Shown in pieces: positions 61,653-64,000 of a stretch of 64,000 nt of DNA. The stretch is from Streptomyces fodineus (GTDB lineage Bacteria; Actinomycetota; Actinomycetes; Streptomycetales; Streptomycetaceae), in assembly GCF_001735805.1 (NCBI RefSeq), contig NZ_CP017248.1, positions 6,386,001-6,450,000 of the forward strand, in the 5' to 3' direction. The notes under the pieces are model-generated. The model was not told where the DNA came from, ran no database searches, and worked only from the letters and a program-made list of their open reading frames with translations. A program made the translations under genes and the position numbers. The number at the start of each line of letters is the position of its first letter. Position 1 is the first letter of the stretch.

Positions 61653-64000
61653 GTGCCTGGCACAAACCTGACTCGCGAAGAGGCGCAGCAGCGGGCCGAG
61701 CTGCTCACCGTTGACTCGTACGAGATCGATCTCGACCTCTCCGGCGCGCAGGAGGGCGGTACCTACCGGTCCGTGACCACGGTGCGCTTCGACGTCGCCC
61801 GGAACGGGGCGGAGTCGTTCATCGACCTGGTGGCGCCGACCGTCCACGAGGTGGTCCTCAACGGCGACCAGCTGAACCCCGCCGAGGTCTTCAAGGACTC
61901 GCGGATCGCCCTGCCGGGGCTGCTGGAGGGACGCAACGTCCTCCGTGTCGTCGCGGACTGCGCCTACACGAACACCGGCGAGGGCCTGCACCGCTTCGTC
62001 GACCCGGTCGACGAGCAGGCCTACCTCTACACCCAGTTCGAGGTCCCGGACGCCCGCCGGGTGTTCGCCTCCTTCGAGCAGCCGGACCTGAAGGCCACGT
62101 TCGAGTTCACCGTCACCGCGCCCAAGGGCTGGTCGGTGATCACCAACTCGCCGGCGAAGGCCACGGCCGCGGACCCGGACGGCAGCACCGTCCAGCACGT
62201 CTTCGAGCCGACCCCGCGCATCTCGACGTACATCACGGCGATCATCGTCGGCCCGTACCACTCCGTGCACAGCGTGTACGAGAAGGACGGGCAGAGCGTG
62301 CCGCTGGGCATCTACTGCCGCCCCTCGCTCGCCGAGTTCCTGGACTCGGACGCGATCTTCGAGGTGACCCGGCAGGGCTTCGACTGGTTCCAGGAGAAGT
62401 TCGACTACGTCTACCCCTTCGCGAAGTACGACCAGCTGTTCGTGCCCGAGTTCAACGCGGGCGCGATGGAGAACGCGGGCGCCGTCACCATCCGCGACCA
62501 GTACGTCTTCCGGTCCAAGGTGACCGACGCCGCGTACGAGGTGCGGGCGGAGACGATCCTGCACGAGCTGGCCCACATGTGGTTCGGCGACCTCGTCACG
62601 ATGGAGTGGTGGAACGACCTGTGGCTGAACGAGTCGTTCGCCACCTTCACCTCCATCGCCTGCCAGGCCGCCGCCCCCGGCTCGCGCTGGCCGCACTCGT
62701 GGACCACGTTCGCCAACTCGATGAAGACCTGGGCGTACCGGCAGGACCAGCTGCCGTCCACCCACCCGATCATGGCGGACATCCGTGACCTGGACGACGT
62801 CCTCGTCAACTTCGACGGCATCACCTACGCCAAGGGCGCCTCCGTCCTGAAGCAGCTGGTCGCGTACGTCGGTGAGGACGAGTTCTTCAAGGGCGTGCAG
62901 GCCTATTTCAAGGCGCACGCGTTCGGCAACACACGCCTGTCCGACCTGCTCGGCGCGCTGGAGGAGACCTCCGGCCGCGACCTGAAGACCTGGTCGAAGA
63001 AGTGGCTGGAGACGGCCGGCATCAACATCCTCCGCCCGGAGATCGCCACGGATGCCGACGGTGTCGTCACCTCCTTCGCCGTCCGCCAGGAGGCCCCGGC
63101 GCTGCCCGCCGGCGCCAAGGGCGAGCCGGTGCTGCGCCCGCACCGCATCGCGATCGGCCTGTACGACCTCGACGCCGACTCCGGCAAGCTGGTGCGCACC
63201 GACCGGATCGAGCTGGACGTCGACGGCGAACTGACGGCCGTACCGCAGCTGACGGGCGAGCGCCGCCCGGCGGTGATCCTGCTCAACGACGACGACCTGT
63301 CGTACGCCAAGGTCCGCCTGGACGAGCAGTCGCTCGCGGTGGTCACCGAGCACCTCGGCGACTTCACCGAGTCCCTCCCGCGCGCCCTGTGCTGGGCATC
63401 GGCCTGGGACATGACGCGGGACGCCGAACTGCCCACCCGCGACTACCTCTCCCTGGTCCTGTCCGGCATCGCCAAGGAGTCGGACATCGGCGTCGTGCAG
63501 TCGCTGCACCGCCAGGTCAAGCTGGCGATCGAGCTGTACGCCGACCCGGCCGCCCGCGAGCCCCTGCTGGCCCGCTGGACCGACGCCACGCTGGCCCACC
63601 TGCGGGCGGCCGAGCCGGGCAGCGACCACCAGCTGGCCTGGGCCCGCGCCTTCGCGGCGACGGCCCGCACCCCGGAGCAGCTGGACCTGCTGGAGGCGCT
63701 GCTGGAGGGCACCCAGAGCGTCGAGGGCCTGGCCGTGGACACCGAACTGCGCTGGGCGTTCGTGGAGCGTCTCGCGGCGGTCGGCCGCTTCGACGAGGCG
63801 GAGATCGCGGGCGAGTACGAGCGGGACAAGACGGCGGCCGGCGAACGCCACGCGGCGACGGCGCGCGCCGCCCGCCCGACGCCGGAGGCCAAGGCGGAGG
63901 CCTGGTCCTCGGTCGTCGACTCGGACAAGCTGCCGAACGCCGTGCAGGAGGCCGTGATCGCCGGCTTCGTCCAGACCGACCAGCGTGAGCTGATCGCGCC
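61653..64000 (+). CDS. pepN: aminopeptidase N, M1 family (3' end beyond the window)
   Basis: GTG 61653 lies 11 bases after GAGGAG and begins VPGTNLTREEAQQRAELLTV, as in Streptomyces PepN. The visible 782 codons include the M1 exopeptidase motif FNAGAMENAGAV, the zinc motif HELAHMWFGD and the third ligand WLNESFA. The substrate-binding Tyr region and much of the ERAP1-like C-terminal helical domain are present. The enzyme removes N-terminal amino acids from peptides in the cytosol. Full length is about 860 residues, so roughly 75 are missing at the right edge. Confidence 0.95.
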   Translation, partial: MPGTNLTREEAQQRAELLTVDSYEIDLDLSGAQEGGTYRSVTTVRFDVARNGAESFIDLVAPTVHEVVLNGDQLNPAEVFKDSRIALPGLLEGRNVLRVVADCAYTNTGEGLHRFVDPVDEQAYLYTQFEVPDARRVFASFEQPDLKATFEFTVTAPKGWSVITNSPAKATAADPDGSTVQHVFEPTPRISTYITAIIVGPYHSVHSVYEKDGQSVPLGIYCRPSLAEFLDSDAIFEVTRQGFDWFQEKFDYVYPFAKYDQLFVPEFNAGAMENAGAVTIRDQYVFRSKVTDAAYEVRAETILHELAHMWFGDLVTMEWWNDLWLNESFATFTSIACQAAAPGSRWPHSWTTFANSMKTWAYRQDQLPSTHPIMADIRDLDDVLVNFDGITYAKGASVLKQLVAYVGEDEFFKGVQAYFKAHAFGNTRLSDLLGALEETSGRDLKTWSKKWLETAGINILRPEIATDADGVVTSFAVRQEAPALPAGAKGEPVLRPHRIAIGLYDLDADSGKLVRTDRIELDVDGELTAVPQLTGERRPAVILLNDDDLSYAKVRLDEQSLAVVTEHLGDFTESLPRALCWASAWDMTRDAELPTRDYLSLVLSGIAKESDIGVVQSLHRQVKLAIELYADPAAREPLLARWTDATLAHLRAAEPGSDHQLAWARAFAATARTPEQLDLLEALLEGTQSVEGLAVDTELRWAFVERLAAVGRFDEAEIAGEYERDKTAAGERHAATARAARPTPEAKAEAWSSVVDSDKLPNAVQEAVIAGFVQTDQRELIA

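Overview
High G+C content, GTG/TTG start codons, and chitosan-uptake (csnR-K), dynamin-pair, ssbB, ettA, LAXTG surface-protein and PepN genes identify this as Streptomyces chromosome. From memory, the order ssbB, csn cluster, malQ, pepN matches the S. coelicolor segment running from about SCO2683 down to SCO2643. No search was run.

Positions 1-14767 are accessory DNA accreted at a tRNA-Arg(TCT) gene. An intact tRNA lies at 14695-14767 (minus strand). A 48-bp exact copy of its 3' half lies at 1081-1128, so 1129-14740 behaves as one integrated element. The fragment left of 1081 looks like the end of a second element of the same kind. Both carry only broken tyrosine-integrase pieces next to the attachment site, and no replication or transfer gene is visible, so these are decayed actinomycete integrative elements. 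Surviving cargo comprises a GntR repressor with its operators, a translationally coupled run of small genes with a second GntR regulator, a secreted S1 serine protease, several one-helix membrane proteins, an AlbA_2 (Schlafen-type) protein with atypical base composition, and an IS5-family insertion. Two long hairpins with compensatory base changes and a set of degenerate dispersed repeats fill the gaps.

Positions 15089-25364 are core genome: a dynamin-like GTPase pair, a 41-bp tandem repeat, ssbB, a thioester-domain surface protein, the ABC-F translation factor EttA, a thioesterase and a conserved protein. At 25368-26640 an ABC export system is reduced to a deletion fusion of half a permease and half an ATPase. 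A truncated haemoglobin and a PCMT-like methyltransferase follow.

Positions 28274-39106 (minus strand) form a seven-gene signalling operon: a GlnX-like sensor, a GlnH-like amino-acid-binding protein, a coiled-coil protein, a PknG-type kinase, a PP2C phosphatase, a VWA protein and an FHA protein. Positions 39413-46123 hold csnR-csnEFGHK for chitosan-oligosaccharide uptake and breakdown, with a perfect operator palindrome upstream. Then come a Uma2-type nuclease, an MscS channel, an HNH nuclease, malQ and a small membrane protein.

Positions 52290-57764 are a rearranged spot. A flavoprotein monooxygenase retains four regularly spaced operators while its TetR gene is broken. A 2.96-kb IS1182-type element carrying two passenger genes (TetR and a DUF6463 membrane protein) has landed exactly on a CTAG shared by two convergent stop codons. 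A MarR/MFS pair, an EamA exporter, a LysR regulator, a DUF1203 protein and a 3'-truncated pepN finish the window.
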